DNA of 64,000 nt from Paracyclopina nana (lineage: Eukaryota; Arthropoda; Copepoda; Cyclopoida; Cyclopettidae), in NCBI GenBank assembly GCA_019096065.1, contig JAGUCH010000004.1, positions 3,596,001 through 3,660,000 on the forward strand, given 5' to 3'. The notes under the pieces were generated by a model, which was not told where the DNA came from, did no database searches, and saw only the letters and a list, made by a program, of their open reading frames with translations. A program made the position numbers and the translations under genes. Below are positions 33,674-45,600 of this stretch, one piece after another. Numbering within the stretch: the first letter of the stretch is position 1; every line of letters begins with the position of its first letter.

Positions 33674-34381
33674 ATGGGTTGGATCGGTCTTGGTGCCTCA
33701 ATCGGCATGGCTTTGGTAAGTTTTACCACAGTTGCCCATATTAATGTAATTTCCATCTGTCAATAATTGTCTTCAGATCCTGCTTGGTATGTTGACTTAT
33801 GGATGCGTGTGGGTATCTCGGTGGTGCCGTAGATACTGGACCATGTTCCGCGCGATTCGTGAAGAGGCCGCAAATAGAGAGGCCGTGGAAATGCAGCCAA
33901 CCAAGCCCAGTACCGAGCCTACGGCAGTTTTTCACTGCTGCACCCCAGATCTCAGGGCTCTGTCGCCTGTTTCAATCATGCGGGAACCGGACGTTCATTC
34001 GCTCCAAATGGTGATGGCTGCCATGGACCCCTACGGGACATTGCGCCGGAACCCCAGCGTCATGTCAGGCTTGGCTAATCTGTACGAGGTTCCCAATCCT
34101 AAAGGCTGGGTAAGATCCTATCAATTCATAAGCATCAAGTTACTTAATATTCTTTTCACGTACTTTTCCAGGTACCTGTCGCCGAAGGTTATGGGCGGCA
34201 GACCATGAAGAGGCGATCTCGTCGGGCTCGAGCCCGAGAGAATCGTCACTTGAACTCGGCAACGGAGTCCATTCCGGACAAAGAAGAAGTCAATGAAGCT
34301 GGACCTCTCTCAATTGAAGACGAGGACCAGGACTCGGCTGGATCAAAGGCTTCCCAAAACGTCAACAGCGATGCCAACTAA
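33674..34381 (+). CDS. Small membrane protein gene with two short introns, antisense cargo
   Basis: Open segments at about 33674-33715, 33777-34109 and 34172-34381 are separated by two gaps of about 60 bases with GTAAG donors and TTCAG or TTCCAG acceptors, and the frame is kept. The predicted product (about 190 residues) has an N-terminal hydrophobic segment, a Cys/Trp-rich juxtamembrane part, a middle region without known motifs, a strongly basic patch (KRRSRRARAR) and an acidic tail. AATAAA lies at about 34669. The introns match those of host genes in this window. It sits antisense to the retroelement genome, so it is cargo rather than a standard retroviral gene. Family unknown. Confidence 0.55.
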
Positions 34382-34849
34382 GGATCGCCACGAACTTGCG
34401 AGACGAAGACCACTCTCTTTTCGCACGCATTTTCTGTAACTTTTGCACTTTGTCCTTCTTATCGCGTGCGAATTCTCACTTTATAACTTGCATTTCCCGC
34501 AGTTTACGCAGACTTTTCCACTTTTTCGAGATCTCGCAAACTTTTCGAGGCCTCGCAGACTTTTTAAAGCCGGCTTTTTGCACTTGCACTCGTCTTGTTT
34601 TTATTTTGATCTCAAAGCTTCCAATATACTCGAGTATATACTATAGTACTTGTATTCTATATATATGTAATAAAGAATTCAAATTCAAGTGGGGTAGTAG
34701 GTATTAGCGAAGCCGTTACCTTCATCTAACAGCGCTCCCAGACTTCACGTAGAGGCGCGTAATAAAAAGAGGCTTTTTCACGTAAAATTTGGCCGATTTC
34801 AGACCGGATTTGTCTGGTAGCGCGCCTTGTTTACTAAAAAGTTCAAAAC

Positions 34850-35560
34850 ATGGCGGGCTTCCTTCACGGTTTGTTCGTAAGTTTTTATTTCGAATCGAAT
34901 CCGTTGAATCCTTTCGTAAAACTGTATCTTTTCATTGGGAATGTAGAATCCTTCAACCACTACGGTGGCACCGGCCACCGAGGCTCCCGTAGGGGCGCCC
35001 CCCGCGGCCAAGTCCGCGGCGGGGTGGCCCCAGCCACCTGCGGCCCCGCCCGCAGCCCCCATGGGCCACGAGGAGTGCCCTCCCTGCCCCGTTCAGGGCT
35101 TCGTAAGTGCATTTATTCGTTATCTATTTGGTCAAAGCTCGACTTTTTCTCGTATTACAGGCCGAAGAGATCCTCTAGGGCGTGGCCCTGAACGTGGCAG
35201 GGGCGGCCACCTATTATTTGGTGGCCCTGCCCCTGCTGGCCTGGGTCCACCAGGCAAGGCCCAGGGGCCTCTACCGGCTCGTCAGCCGGGTGTGGGACGA
35301 GCCCACGGACCTCCCCCGCGTGTCGGCGTGGGTCCTCCGCCTGTTCGTGGCGGAGGAGGACCCCATGGAGGGGGTCGTCTAGTAAGTCTAACTTATTCAG
35401 TTAAGCTATCACAGCTTCACTATATTCATCTTATCTTTTGCAGAAATCGTCGTGTTCCCGGTAGGCCACCGCACCGGCCAGGGCTGGCCCCAACGTGGCC
35501 CAAGGCCAGCCCGCCCCCCCCTCGCCAGGAGGCCTCCCTTTCGGGACAATAAAGTCCACG
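34850..35560 (+). CDS. GC-rich small gene region, antisense cargo, unclear status
   Basis: Very GC-rich coding-like segments (near 34850-34876, 34950-35100, 35162-35380 and 35444-35552) alternate with AT-rich gaps that have GTAAGT-type donors and CAG acceptors. They are followed by AATAAA at about 35550. One segment is Ala/Pro-rich with a Cys-Pro-Pro-Cys pair; another has a hydrophobic helix (TYYLVALPLLAWVH) and a charged tail. Composition differs sharply from gag-pol. I cannot tell whether it is a working gene or a decaying one, and I do not recognise it. Confidence 0.35.
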
Positions 35561-37290
35561 TACATAGTACTTTTTGTGTCTACTGTGTATGCCGCAACTC
35601 ATTTCGCGTTTACCTCAGTGGATAGCTCAGCCTCATCTCAGTAGGAAGCTCAGCACCTTTTTAGTCGAGTTCAGCAGTTCATTATCATAGCCAAGCACAT
35701 TTAGTTACATTACATGGCCTAGAGGAGCATGAATACCAGGGTTCGGGCATCGAGTACTGTGCCCTAGGCGCGTAATTAATCAATAGCGGCCCAAATCCGC
35801 AGATTCGGGCCTGTAAATATGCTAGCATTCCAGCTAGGCCTTGAGGCACATAAGCAATGCCCACAAATGGCCATTCATTGGACTAGGCATTCCAGCTCGG
35901 CCTTGACGGTCTTGACACTGCAAACGATGCGTCAATGTTCAAGAACAGCGTTGACTATAGCCCTGCATTCCAGCTCGGGCTTGGTGCATCACCATTATTT
36001 GAGTGTCTGCGAATACTACCGGCTGAGCGTTGGTGCTTAAGGGCTACCAATGCTAATTTGCAGCATTTTTTCCTTTGACATTCCGGCTCAGCCTTGATGC
36101 AAGGGAAATTGTCCCGCATTCCAGCTAGGCCTTGAGGGTGGCTTGGGATTCGTATCATCCCTACAGGACTGGAAAACCGGCCGTATGTCATTGCACATAG
36201 CAAAAGCAAGCTCAAGCACTAGGCAATGGCACAATTTTCTTTTCCATATTGGGCTGGAAGATGTGTATTTTTCATTTTCTCACATGTCAGTCTACAATTT
36301 GTGCTGACCTAGCTTGTTTTGCTAGTGCTGTGTTTAGCGTAACTCAAATTCTCCACCAAAAAAGAAGGGAGTCATGTGGCAGTTGCAAGATAGCCATATT
36401 TCAGCACTTATTTTATTTAACAATATGCCTAATCGTAGTGCACTTTGAACCTTTTTGTCTGTTGGTCCATCTGGCGATCATTAGCGGTATCATTATAACA
36501 TTAGTCATTTAGATCGCTTGACTTTTATGCAACGTTTTATTTTATTCATTGTATTCGCATAATAAACCCCGGAATTTGAGTCACCACTCGAGCCAATTTG
36601 TGGGGTCATTTCGAGTTTGGGTAGGTTCAAAAACCTTCACAGGTGAATTGTGTAGGTGTACCGGCGGCGCCAATCTCCATTGTTCATTTTCGCCTCAGGC
36701 AAAACGTTTTTAGTTCGTGGTTAGGCGCATGGTGGCGCCACCATTCTACATCTCCAAGCGACGCTACTCAAACTGGATTTTACTAGTGTGGGAGCGTCTC
36801 TGGGTCTTTTTGTTCCATAACAACTTTTTGCCCCCCTTGGAGTCGAGTATCTTGCTCAACAGGCGCTGGCTCAGCGTCTTGTTCAATGCAACTCACATTT
36901 CAGTCTATCTTGCTCAAATGTTTTTTGTCTAGCCATTTTGAACAGGCTCGTAGATTATTTTTTATCTATCATCACTGAATTGCATAGCTATTATAGCTCT
37001 GCATTCCAGCTCGGTCTTGATGCGTGCATCAAGTTCGGGTGCTCATAACCGAAATTGATTTAAAAGATTGAGGTTATCAGCTCCAATCTTTTCAGCTAAT
37101 TTCGGTTAGCACTAATAATAATCCATGAAGCAAAGTTTGCACCTTTATGTGCTAGTGTTCAAATTTATAGTTTTTGTGGCATTTTGCCATTTCCAGTTTT
37201 ATCTAGAAATTTTGTTTACAATACTTTCTCAGAGCGCGAGTGCGCTCAATATTTGTGAAATTTTTGGGGCGCAGGCTGCATTTCCTGCGG
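35561..37290. other. Non-coding centre of the retroelement with a dispersed 22-base motif
   Basis: No gene is supported. The motif GCATTCCAGCTAGGCCTTGA occurs in six similar copies near 35825, 35887, 35965, 36078, 36117 and 37001, all on the same strand and unevenly spaced. An AATAAA lies near 36560. Confidence 0.6.
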
Positions 37291-37294
37291 CTAC

Positions 37295-37366
37295 GTATAT
37301 ATACTCCCCCCTCCACAATTTTCTGCATTTTGTGGGAACTGCAGAGAGCAGTCACACAAAATTCAG
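37295..37366 (+). promoter_or_regulatory. TATA promoter and untranslated first exon, antisense cargo
   Basis: TATATATA at about 37297, then a short exon-like stretch ending in AATTCAG with a GTAAGT donor at 37367. The next open frame starts 75 bases later. Confidence 0.45.
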
Positions 37367-37440
37367 GTAAGTATGTTTTCGAATCTTTAACTATAAAAGA
37401 TGTAGCGGCTAGGCTAATTTTATTCAATTTTATTTGAACT

Positions 37441-37854
37441 ATGGCGCCCGTGGGCACCATCCATGATATCAATAACCTAAATCGTGCCACTGTAAGAAAG
37501 GAAGGGCGGCACATATTGAACTTTTATTTTTATTTGGAATTAGTGAGTCCAAAAGGTATTTTCCATACAAGTTCGTTTGTCACACATAGACTGTTGTGGC
37601 AAATGAATGTAAAATGGTATTTTATGGGGAAACACTTGTTCTCCTCCAAGATACCCCAGTTGTATCCAAAGCTGATGATTTTACCAGCATGTAGGCTTTT
37701 CGGTGTCTCTAGTAGCCACAAGGGAGCGGCCCATTCCAATAGAGAAGTGGGTCCCCACATTTTGTTGAGGCAAGAAGACCATAGTTTGGGCTTTTTATTC
37801 GCCCAGGCACAAAAGCTGTATTTAGTATTTCAAGATCCCTTTTTAGGGAGATGA
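37441..37854 (+). CDS. Unknown 137-codon protein, antisense cargo
   Basis: An ATG-started frame downstream of the TATA box and donor at 37.3 kb. The product is basic and rich in aromatic residues and Leu (for example FYFYLELVSPKGIF, GFLFAQAQKLYLVF), with one or two Cys and no clear membrane helix. It may be a small globular protein. No family is recognised. It lies on the strand opposite to gag and pol, in the central block of the giant element. Confidence 0.4.
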   Translation: MAPVGTIHDINNLNRATVRKEGRHILNFYFYLELVSPKGIFHTSSFVTHRLLWQMNVKWYFMGKHLFSSKIPQLYPKLMILPACRLFGVSSSHKGAAHSNREVGPHILLRQEDHSLGFLFAQAQKLYLVFQDPFLGR

Positions 37855-39320
37855 ATCCCATTTTTGTACAGTTTTTGATTGTCATGTTCCATCCTACTCA
37901 AAGTCAGGAGGCGCCACGACCAGGCCTGTTGTAATGTAACTAGGTCATGGTTGAGGCACACTGACACCACAAGCACAGTAGTCGCCTCAACAGAGTTTTT
38001 ATCTGATGGCAAGTACTACTGTGATATTGTTATCGTTTCCATGACTGAACAGTCTTAATTCATAATCATTCTTTTTTTTATCGATGCTAATTGTGACATC
38101 TGTAAAGAAGAATGATAACTGTACAGCGGCTCATTCCTCATTTCGGAGGGTGGGCATTTTTTCAAGATCGTTCCAAGATTTTATATAATAATGTGTCCAA
38201 CACAAGTCCCCTCACCCAATGCGAGGTTTATTGTGTCCCACTTGCACAGTGCCTAGTGCCAACTTGTCCATGAAAAATACCATATACAGATGGGGCCTTT
38301 GCCCCTCTGATACCACGCCTATTTGCAATTTCCCTCTTGCACGGCGCGTTCATAACATTTTATTTTTACCACAGCCAACCTTTATCTAGACCAGTAGGCT
38401 TATTTGTCTTTTGTGGCTTAGTAGGGCTAAGTGCAGTATTGCACGAAGCCCAAAGATTGAAGTTATACAATTTCCTTGTCCTCTACGTATTTATAGCACA
38501 ATGCGTAGAGTTTATAGCCATGTTCTTTGCTTTCGTAAAAGGCATTGTACCTTTATTAAAACGAAATACTTGCTATGTTCACAAAACGGAACGAGTAAGA
38601 TTTGTATCCGTCTTTGCTTTCATAAAAAGCATTTAACTTTATTGGGTACGAAATATTGTAAGCCTAACCCCCTTCTATAGTAGTAAGGGGCAGGCACGCT
38701 TAAGTACCGAGCAAAGCTCGATTTGTATCGGTATTTGTCAGGAAACAGGACGAATTTATTTCCCATTCATATTGTACGAGTTACCTATACAAACTTCGTT
38801 TTATTTTTTCCAAAGCAAGCGAGGTTTGTATTGTTGTTGGATTGAACAAGCCCTCGAGGAAGGTCGAGTTCAATGCTTTCTTGGCATCTATCATTTTTGT
38901 ACATATTCTTAGCATTGCTAACGAACTGCAAAAGGTGCATGTCTCGTTAGTTCGTTGCTTTTGGTTTTCAAACCATTAGGAGGGAAACCGATACCTTTAC
39001 AAGTCTTGGTAACATTTTGGACCAAGTACAGTGTAGAGGTTTTTTCTTGCTGTCAATGCAATGTTCCGCATCTTATCATTACCTTTATGAATATTGTACA
39101 TTACTGACGGGCACGCGCAAGCATATTGCCTGTTAGTATCCATTTCTATGATCTTTTTCGACAAGCGAAAAGTACAGGTTCGCAAGTGTCATTTTAGATT
39201 AAGATAATTTGGGTGCGCTTGATTGGTAAAACGGTGCGCCCATATTGGACTGACAAAGTAAAGATAGTGGTCCCATATAAAGTGGGCACTACATTTACCG
39301 TCAGAACGTCTATTCTTGAG
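37855..39320. other. Non-coding stretch of the retroelement
   Basis: AT-rich with no supported gene. Two loosely similar units of about 80 bases lie near 38530 and 38610 (TTTCGTAAAAGGCATT / TTTCATAAAAAGCATT). A frame at 38337-38636 has two hydrophobic stretches but lacks a usable ATG. Confidence 0.4.
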
Positions 39321-39325
39321 AGTGT

Positions 39326-40375
39326 CTACTTAAACTTTCTAAAAGCTAGCTTGTATAGGTCATCATAGGTGAGACGCAGCCGCTTCATTTCATTTATGTT
39401 GCTATCATCTTGGTGATCCATACCAGTCGCTTTGAGAAACTGAATATAATCAGGGACTGCAGCCATGTTTTTATTCAGTTTCCAAGTAGGAATTACCTCT
39501 TCTAGTAACTCTATCTCTTCATGGTCAGGCTTCGCCTTAGTGTTAGTAAATCTAACACGGGCAAATTCCTTGTCTTCCCGATCCAAAGGAGCTATCCGTG
39601 GAACATTAGGAAAGTATTTTTGCTCTCTACCAACTTTGCTTTTATCCTGTCCATACTTTCTTATGCCCGCCAACATTCGATAATCTACAGGTTCCTTTCT
39701 CTCCCGCAGTTGTCGTCTGGGAAGGATCCGTATTGGAGTGGGCTTACTAATCTTGGGATCAACTGCTGGTTGAGCAGCGGCTGAAGCTTCTGGTTCATTT
39801 GGTTCAACAACCAGTGTGGTTGCCGAGCCACTTGGCTGGTCAGAGGATGTCACAGGGTTCGTGTCTAGGGGCTGCTGAACAGCCGGTGGGGGACTTGTAT
39901 CCTGACCAGCCTTTACTTCCGGTTGAGACAATGCTTTTGGAGTAACCGGCTGTGTGACCGCAGGAGAGTCCGCAGGTAAGTTTTCATTCTTATTATATTC
40001 TCGAAACCCAGCCATTGTCCGGTAGTTAACGTTTTTTCTTCTCCTTAGGTTATGAGGGAGAAAACGTAGTGGAGACAACTTTTCTGGTTCATACGGAGCT
40101 CGTACAGCGGCCCCAGGTGGATCCTGAGTACCAGGTTGTGGAACCATTGGGCTAACTTGCCTGACAGTGGGGTGTGTAACCTCAGGGGTTACTGGATGAG
40201 CAAGGTGCTCCTTTTCAGGCGTAGCCGAGACACCTACAGGTGTACTTTCTGCCGAGGAGTGCTCAAGCACGTCAGTGTTTGGCACAATTTGCGGTACTCC
40301 CGCATTAGGTAACTCACTAGTACTTGGTTGCAAATCAGGTTTTCTTACTGGACTTTTCATTACCCAACCAAACAA
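39326..40375 (-). CDS. Unknown 349-codon Pro-rich protein of the retroelement
   Basis: A frame lying after pol in the direction of the element. It is low-complexity and Pro/Ser/Thr/Val-rich, with two diverged copies of one motif: LRFLPHNLRRRKNVNYRTMAG (about 101-121) and IRILPRRQLRERKEPVDYRML (about 217-237), each followed by a Phe/Ile-Arg-x-Tyr stretch. The C-terminus is charged and helical. Its upstream edge is the border of AT-rich insert 2. Function unknown; a linear-motif or nucleic-acid-binding role is only a guess from the basic repeats. Confidence 0.55.
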   Translation of the reverse strand: MFGWVMKSPVRKPDLQPSTSELPNAGVPQIVPNTDVLEHSSAESTPVGVSATPEKEHLAHPVTPEVTHPTVRQVSPMVPQPGTQDPPGAAVRAPYEPEKLSPLRFLPHNLRRRKNVNYRTMAGFREYNKNENLPADSPAVTQPVTPKALSQPEVKAGQDTSPPPAVQQPLDTNPVTSSDQPSGSATTLVVEPNEPEASAAAQPAVDPKISKPTPIRILPRRQLRERKEPVDYRMLAGIRKYGQDKSKVGREQKYFPNVPRIAPLDREDKEFARVRFTNTKAKPDHEEIELLEEVIPTWKLNKNMAAVPDYIQFLKATGMDHQDDSNINEMKRLRLTYDDLYKLAFRKFK

Positions 40376-42642
40376 AACAAAAAAAACTACTGATTTAATA
40401 CAGATTTACTACCAGTATTATCATCCGTATTTTCCCGGTTTACTACTGATTAATTTGTAACGATATCATAAAATATAAGCTTTTCAAAATACTGATTTAT
40501 AAAATTAAAGTTACAGATTTCTAATCATTATTATTGCCTTCCTCGCACTCTAGCAATGCCAAATATGTAGTTAATTTTTTCAAAAAATGTTTCATTGGCA
40601 AGTTAACAATCTTTTAATTTTAGAATATAAAATTTTATTCAGTAGTTAATCTGTCAAATACTTGATTTCAACACATTAACACCTGATTTTTTTTTCTGAT
40701 TTTTGTGAATGCAAGCCTGTATTTTATCAATATTAAAACTGTTTTTTATCTGTAGTGTACAGTAAAACTGCTGATTTCCACCACACCCAACTACAGCAGG
40801 AAATCTGTATCTGAATTCCTACTTCTGCCACCAGACTACTGAATTTCTACCCCTCCTTTATCCGGCGTTTGACGGTGAAACTGCTGATTTCCACCACACC
40901 CAACTACAGCAGGATATCTGTATTCATTTCAGTACTTCTGCCACCAAACTACTGAAAATCTATGTGTTCTTTGAGGGAGATTTGCAATGACATATATTTA
41001 AGTCATTCAATAAGGGCACAATTAGGAACTTTGCATGCCTTAGATATGATGACTCAATTCTCCACTTAGGTGAACATGTTCCATTCATCAGACTAGGCAA
41101 TTGGTAATCATTTATATGGTTATTTGAATTATAAGCACTTAAGGCAATACCTTCTTTCCTGACAAATACATTTGATTTTTTTTGAAGTTTTACTTATTTA
41201 ATCAGAAATAAGCATGAATGCCATTTTCAAAAGCATATTTAGAAACTTACAGCTAAAAGCTATTAATACTTTTTTTCAAAATCTATAACTCAATAAAAGT
41301 TATTTACAAGAGAATTTTCACAATATAATGAAATGTAAGCAGCGCCATCTCTGAATAGTTTACTAAATTTAATTCATGAAAACAGATAAAATACTGATTT
41401 ACTACTGCTGCAGTAAATCAGGTTCAGACTGATTTCAAACTGATTTAGTACAGATTTTTTAGCAAGGATGAAAAAGCGCACTAGCGAGTTAGGTGGCAGT
41501 AGATAATGTGTTATCTGCTGATATAAGACTGGTGGCGACAGCCATGTGAAAAGTTGCACTTCACCGAATTTCTACTGCTGGAGTAAATCCGGTTCAGACT
41601 GATTTCAAACTGATTTAGTACAGATTTTTTAGCTAGGATGCACTGGGGAACTACCGAGTTAGGTGGCAGTAGATCATGTATTAACTGCCGATATAAGACA
41701 GGTGGCAACAGCCATGTGAAAAATTGCACTTCACCGAATTACTACTGCTGCAGTAAATCCGGTTCAGACTGATTTCAAACTGATTTAGTACAGATTTTTT
41801 AGCAAGGATGAAAAAGCGCACTACCGAGTTAGGTGGCAGTAGATCATGTATTAACTGCCGATATAGGACAGGTGGCAACAGCCATGTGAAAAATTGCACT
41901 TCACCGAATTTCTACTGCTGCAGTAAATCAGGTTCAGACTGATTTCAAACTGATTTAGTACAGATTTTTTAGCAAGGATGAAAAAGCGCACTAGCGAGTT
42001 AGGTGGCAGTAGATAATGTGTTATCTGCTGATATAAGACTGGTGGCGACAGCCAAGTGAAAAGTTGCACTTCACTGAATTACTACTGCTGCAGTAAATCA
42101 GGTTCAGACTGATTTCCTACAGATATAATACCCAAATAATTATTAATTAACTTGAACGTGAATACCGATAAAAAACAGATTTCAAAATAAGTAGTAAATG
42201 GATTAAATACTGATTTAATATATATATGTATGGCAAATAAAATTTATTCTTACTACTGATAAAAATTTTACAGTAGTATATAAGTAGTACAACTGTCAAA
42301 ACCTAATTTAATACTTTAATAATACTGACTTAAAAAATTAACAATATTAAAAAAAATCAATTATTTTTCTTTGCTTGATCCTAGCAACATGATATAAGTT
42401 GAAAAAAATTGGTGGTTTCCTAAAAAATTAGAAGAGTCTGCCAAAGAGCCAAAATGACGCAAAATCAAGTTTTAAAAAAAATCATATCTCTTATGTTTGA
42501 AATGATATTTAAGTAAAAATTACATTTCTGTATACTAAATACCATGGAGAATAAATATTTGAGAATATTTTTTAAAAATTAACACTTTTAATTTTCAGAT
42601 CCGTTTACTACTGATAAACTACGGATCATTTGTTTGGTTGGG
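40363..42642. mobile_element. AT-rich TIR transposon inserted in the retroelement (insert 2)
   Basis: 2.28 kb, non-coding. Terminal inverted repeats are CCCAACCAAACAAA and its complement, flanked by TA on both sides as a target duplication. Its ends and its CTGATTTAATACAGATTTAC motifs are shared with insert 1. It contains two repeats of about 90 bases near 40785-40955 and a 170-base tandem array at 41402-42115. It lies between pol and the next frame of the retroelement. Confidence 0.82.
41402..42115. repeat. 170-base tandem array (4.2 copies)
   Basis: Units start at 41402, 41572, 41742 and 41912, with a partial one at 42082. Each begins ACTGCTGCAGTAAATCNGG and contains TTCAGACTGATTTCAAACTG. 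Copies differ by a few bases, and copies 1 and 4 share variants (GATAATGTGTTATCTG), as do 2 and 3, hinting at expansion by pairs. Confidence 0.92.
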
Positions 42643-45600
42643 TACAGTATACCGAACTTGAGGCTCCCCTCCTTCAGTTCCATAAATCTCCGGTTTCGGG
42701 GCACTGGGCCCTTCCATAGGATTATCGATTGGTGGAGAAGGGGGCCGTTTACGTGGGGATAATTCTAATTGGCGTCGTACAATATCAATTGCACGTTGCA
42801 CATTTTGTTTGATGCTTTTTGTCAGCGGTGTACGCCGCAGATTACGTCGTGCTGTATAATAAAGTGTGGTAGTGTCATCACTATCACTACTTTCATTTTC
42901 ACCCTCTTGTGTATTTCCACCAAATGGTTCAGTAGGAATTGCTAATTGCATACTTTCCAAGCCAGCAGATAATGATTCTAGGTCAGTGTCAAATTTGGAA
43001 GGTGCAATGAAGGAGGCTGCTTTTTCAACTACCTCCTCTATATTATCATTGTCCTTATTAGGAGTCTCGGATATACTTTGGTCTGGAGTGTGGTACTTCT
43101 CCGGACTTTCAGGTATAGCTGGCTCATGTTGATCACGATATTGGCCACGAAAGGCCCACTTTACAGGGCTGACTCCAGCAAGAGTCCCTTCACTGACGTT
43201 CGAGTGATCAGGAGTACTAATATGATCAGGTTTGACACTTGGCAAATTTGGGTATAATCGTTCTTGTTGGGCCATTTCAGCAAAAGTAGGAGGGCCACGT
43301 TGGCTTAAGGCCAGCATGTCCTCGTAAAATGCTTCATCAGGCCCTGTATTTGCACTTAGCGCAATTGCTCGTTCAATAAAATCATCAGTGTCAGTGTCAG
43401 ACAAAGAATCACTTGCTTCTTTGCGAACAATGTTATTATCAGCATTGTCAGCTAGGTATTTTTCCTCTAACTTCTTACGATCATATTGTTCCCATTGCTT
43501 GTGTACGAGTTGCTTGTTTTCCTCTTGTATTCGCAAAATATCCGAGGGCTTAAACAAGCTCGCAGCCTTTTGCATGAGAATAGAGCCAGAGCGCTTATAG
43601 GTTTGGTGAATTGCACTTGGCTCAGTGTCCGTTGCTGATGACTGTGATATTAATGAACTTTGCGAGGCCACTATACTGGAGGCCTTAGTGCGATTCCGCA
43701 GACTATATTCATGACTTTCAGGGGCTGCCCCTTCAAGAAATTCAATGACCTCATTTCTGGCTTTCTTACGCAATATTTCTTCCGGAGTGTAAGGTCGTTT
43801 CAGGAGGTTGGACAATTTCTCCGGAAGGAATCTGTACAATTCGTGGAATCTATAAAGCTTAACATGATCTAGGCTTACTTCGCGAGTGAGCCCGTCATAA
43901 AGGTATGGCTTTACAGTCACAGTCGAATGCTGTCCAATGTCAATAACTTCAAATAAATCATCCATAAATTTATACCGTTGTTTATTTATGGGGTGTTTTA
44001 TTACTAAAACTAATGATCCAATCTCTGGTTTAAAGGAAGGCCTTTCTGTGGCCTTCATTTTTTCTAGGTGGAACTGTTCTTCGAGATCATATTCGCGCAT
44101 GCGTTGACGCCATTCAGCTTTATGAATTTTGTCCTCGCTTTCACTAAGTATTTCAAATACATCCCGTCCTAAATGATAGGTCGGCATTTTATCAAAGAAT
44201 AACGAAAAAGGTGTGGGAGTAATCTTCACCCCTTTATCATCAGTATATGCCAAATAAGTGAGAGGGCGGTTATTTATTGCGTAAATAGAAGTCTTAAACA
44301 CATCGCATAACTTCATATTGTATGAGTTAGAGTTTAGGACTAATGCACTCCTTATTATTCGTATAGCATTTTCAGCGTAAGCGTTCGAATGCTTGTATGG
44401 CGATAAAGTTCGATAATGACATAACTCCTTAATTTTATAACGATCAACAAGGCGTTGAAGGGCCTTATTAGATGTTAACTGGGCACCATTATCTGCGAGT
44501 AATGTTTTGGGCACCCCAAACAAGGAGATTACTTCTTCCATAGCGTTTGCTACCTGCTTATATTTAGCATCCAGTAGTGGCTTAGCAATTATCATCTTGG
44601 AGTAAACATCGACAAATACTAACAAGTCTTTTGCAGATGACCCTTTAACTAAAGTTTCATCAAACTTTGCCAAATCAATCATAACTAATTCCCACGGTTG
44701 GGTCGGGATGCGGAAGCGCCCTTTCCCAACAAACCTAGTATTAGCTTGGCGGTATAAAGCACAATGCATGCACGCACCAATAATAATACGACTGATTCTG
44801 GCTGAGTAAGTCGAATACATAGATTGAGTAAAAAGGGTGTTGGTCTTTTTACTCCCCAAATGGTTATGTAACAAATGAATACATGCCATAAGGTACACAC
44901 AGTTAGGCATACTCATATACACTTTTGTATTAGTGGCAACACTAAAGGGTAACTTTACATTCTTGCGTATAACCAACAAGGCTCCGTCAAGGACACGATA
45001 TTTTACTGCAACATCTAGGGGTACTTTCTCCGGTGGCGAAAGCATAATTAGATTTATTATCTTTTGTGTCTCTTCACAATTTTGTTGCAACTTAATGAGT
45101 AGGTTGCGTGTAATACCTGGTAAATGTGGCGATATTCGCCGTTTAACAGTGACTGTGTCTACTCTTAAATTATTTTCTATATGATTTACTGGTGAATCAA
45201 AATCAGCTTCACCATGAAATGAGTGAGATATTTTTGAAAGTATCTCTTCCTCAAGAAATTCCTCATCATCATGTTTTGCGTGGAGCAAGGTTGACGTGTC
45301 GTCGTGTACAAATGGGGGCTTTGTGCCGATCATGTCTACCCATTTATCATTCAGGCAATGCAACCTTTTCTGGAGTAGAGTCTTACTCATAGTTCCAGAA
45401 TTTACAAGTGTATCATACACATGTGTAAGTAATTCCTGTGTCGTCAGCACCTTATCTTTGATTGCATCGGGCAGAGGGTATTTATTTGAATAAATATCCT
45501 TCGTAATCTGTCCCGCAATAGAGTAGGGCGCATAAAATACAGTTTCACCTTCTGGTGTTTGATGGTATTTATTTAGTAATACATCCACTACTTCAACCTC

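Noticed and set aside
34396-34707. Plus-strand frames after the antisense membrane-protein gene
   Set aside because: They lie in its probable 3' UTR, before the AATAAA at 34669.
38337-38636. Two-helix membrane protein
   Set aside because: No ATG at a useful position and no promoter or splice signals; kept only as a note in the spacer.
41402-42115. CRISPR-like array
   Set aside because: There is no repeat-spacer alternation; the whole 170-base unit repeats, and the context is eukaryotic.
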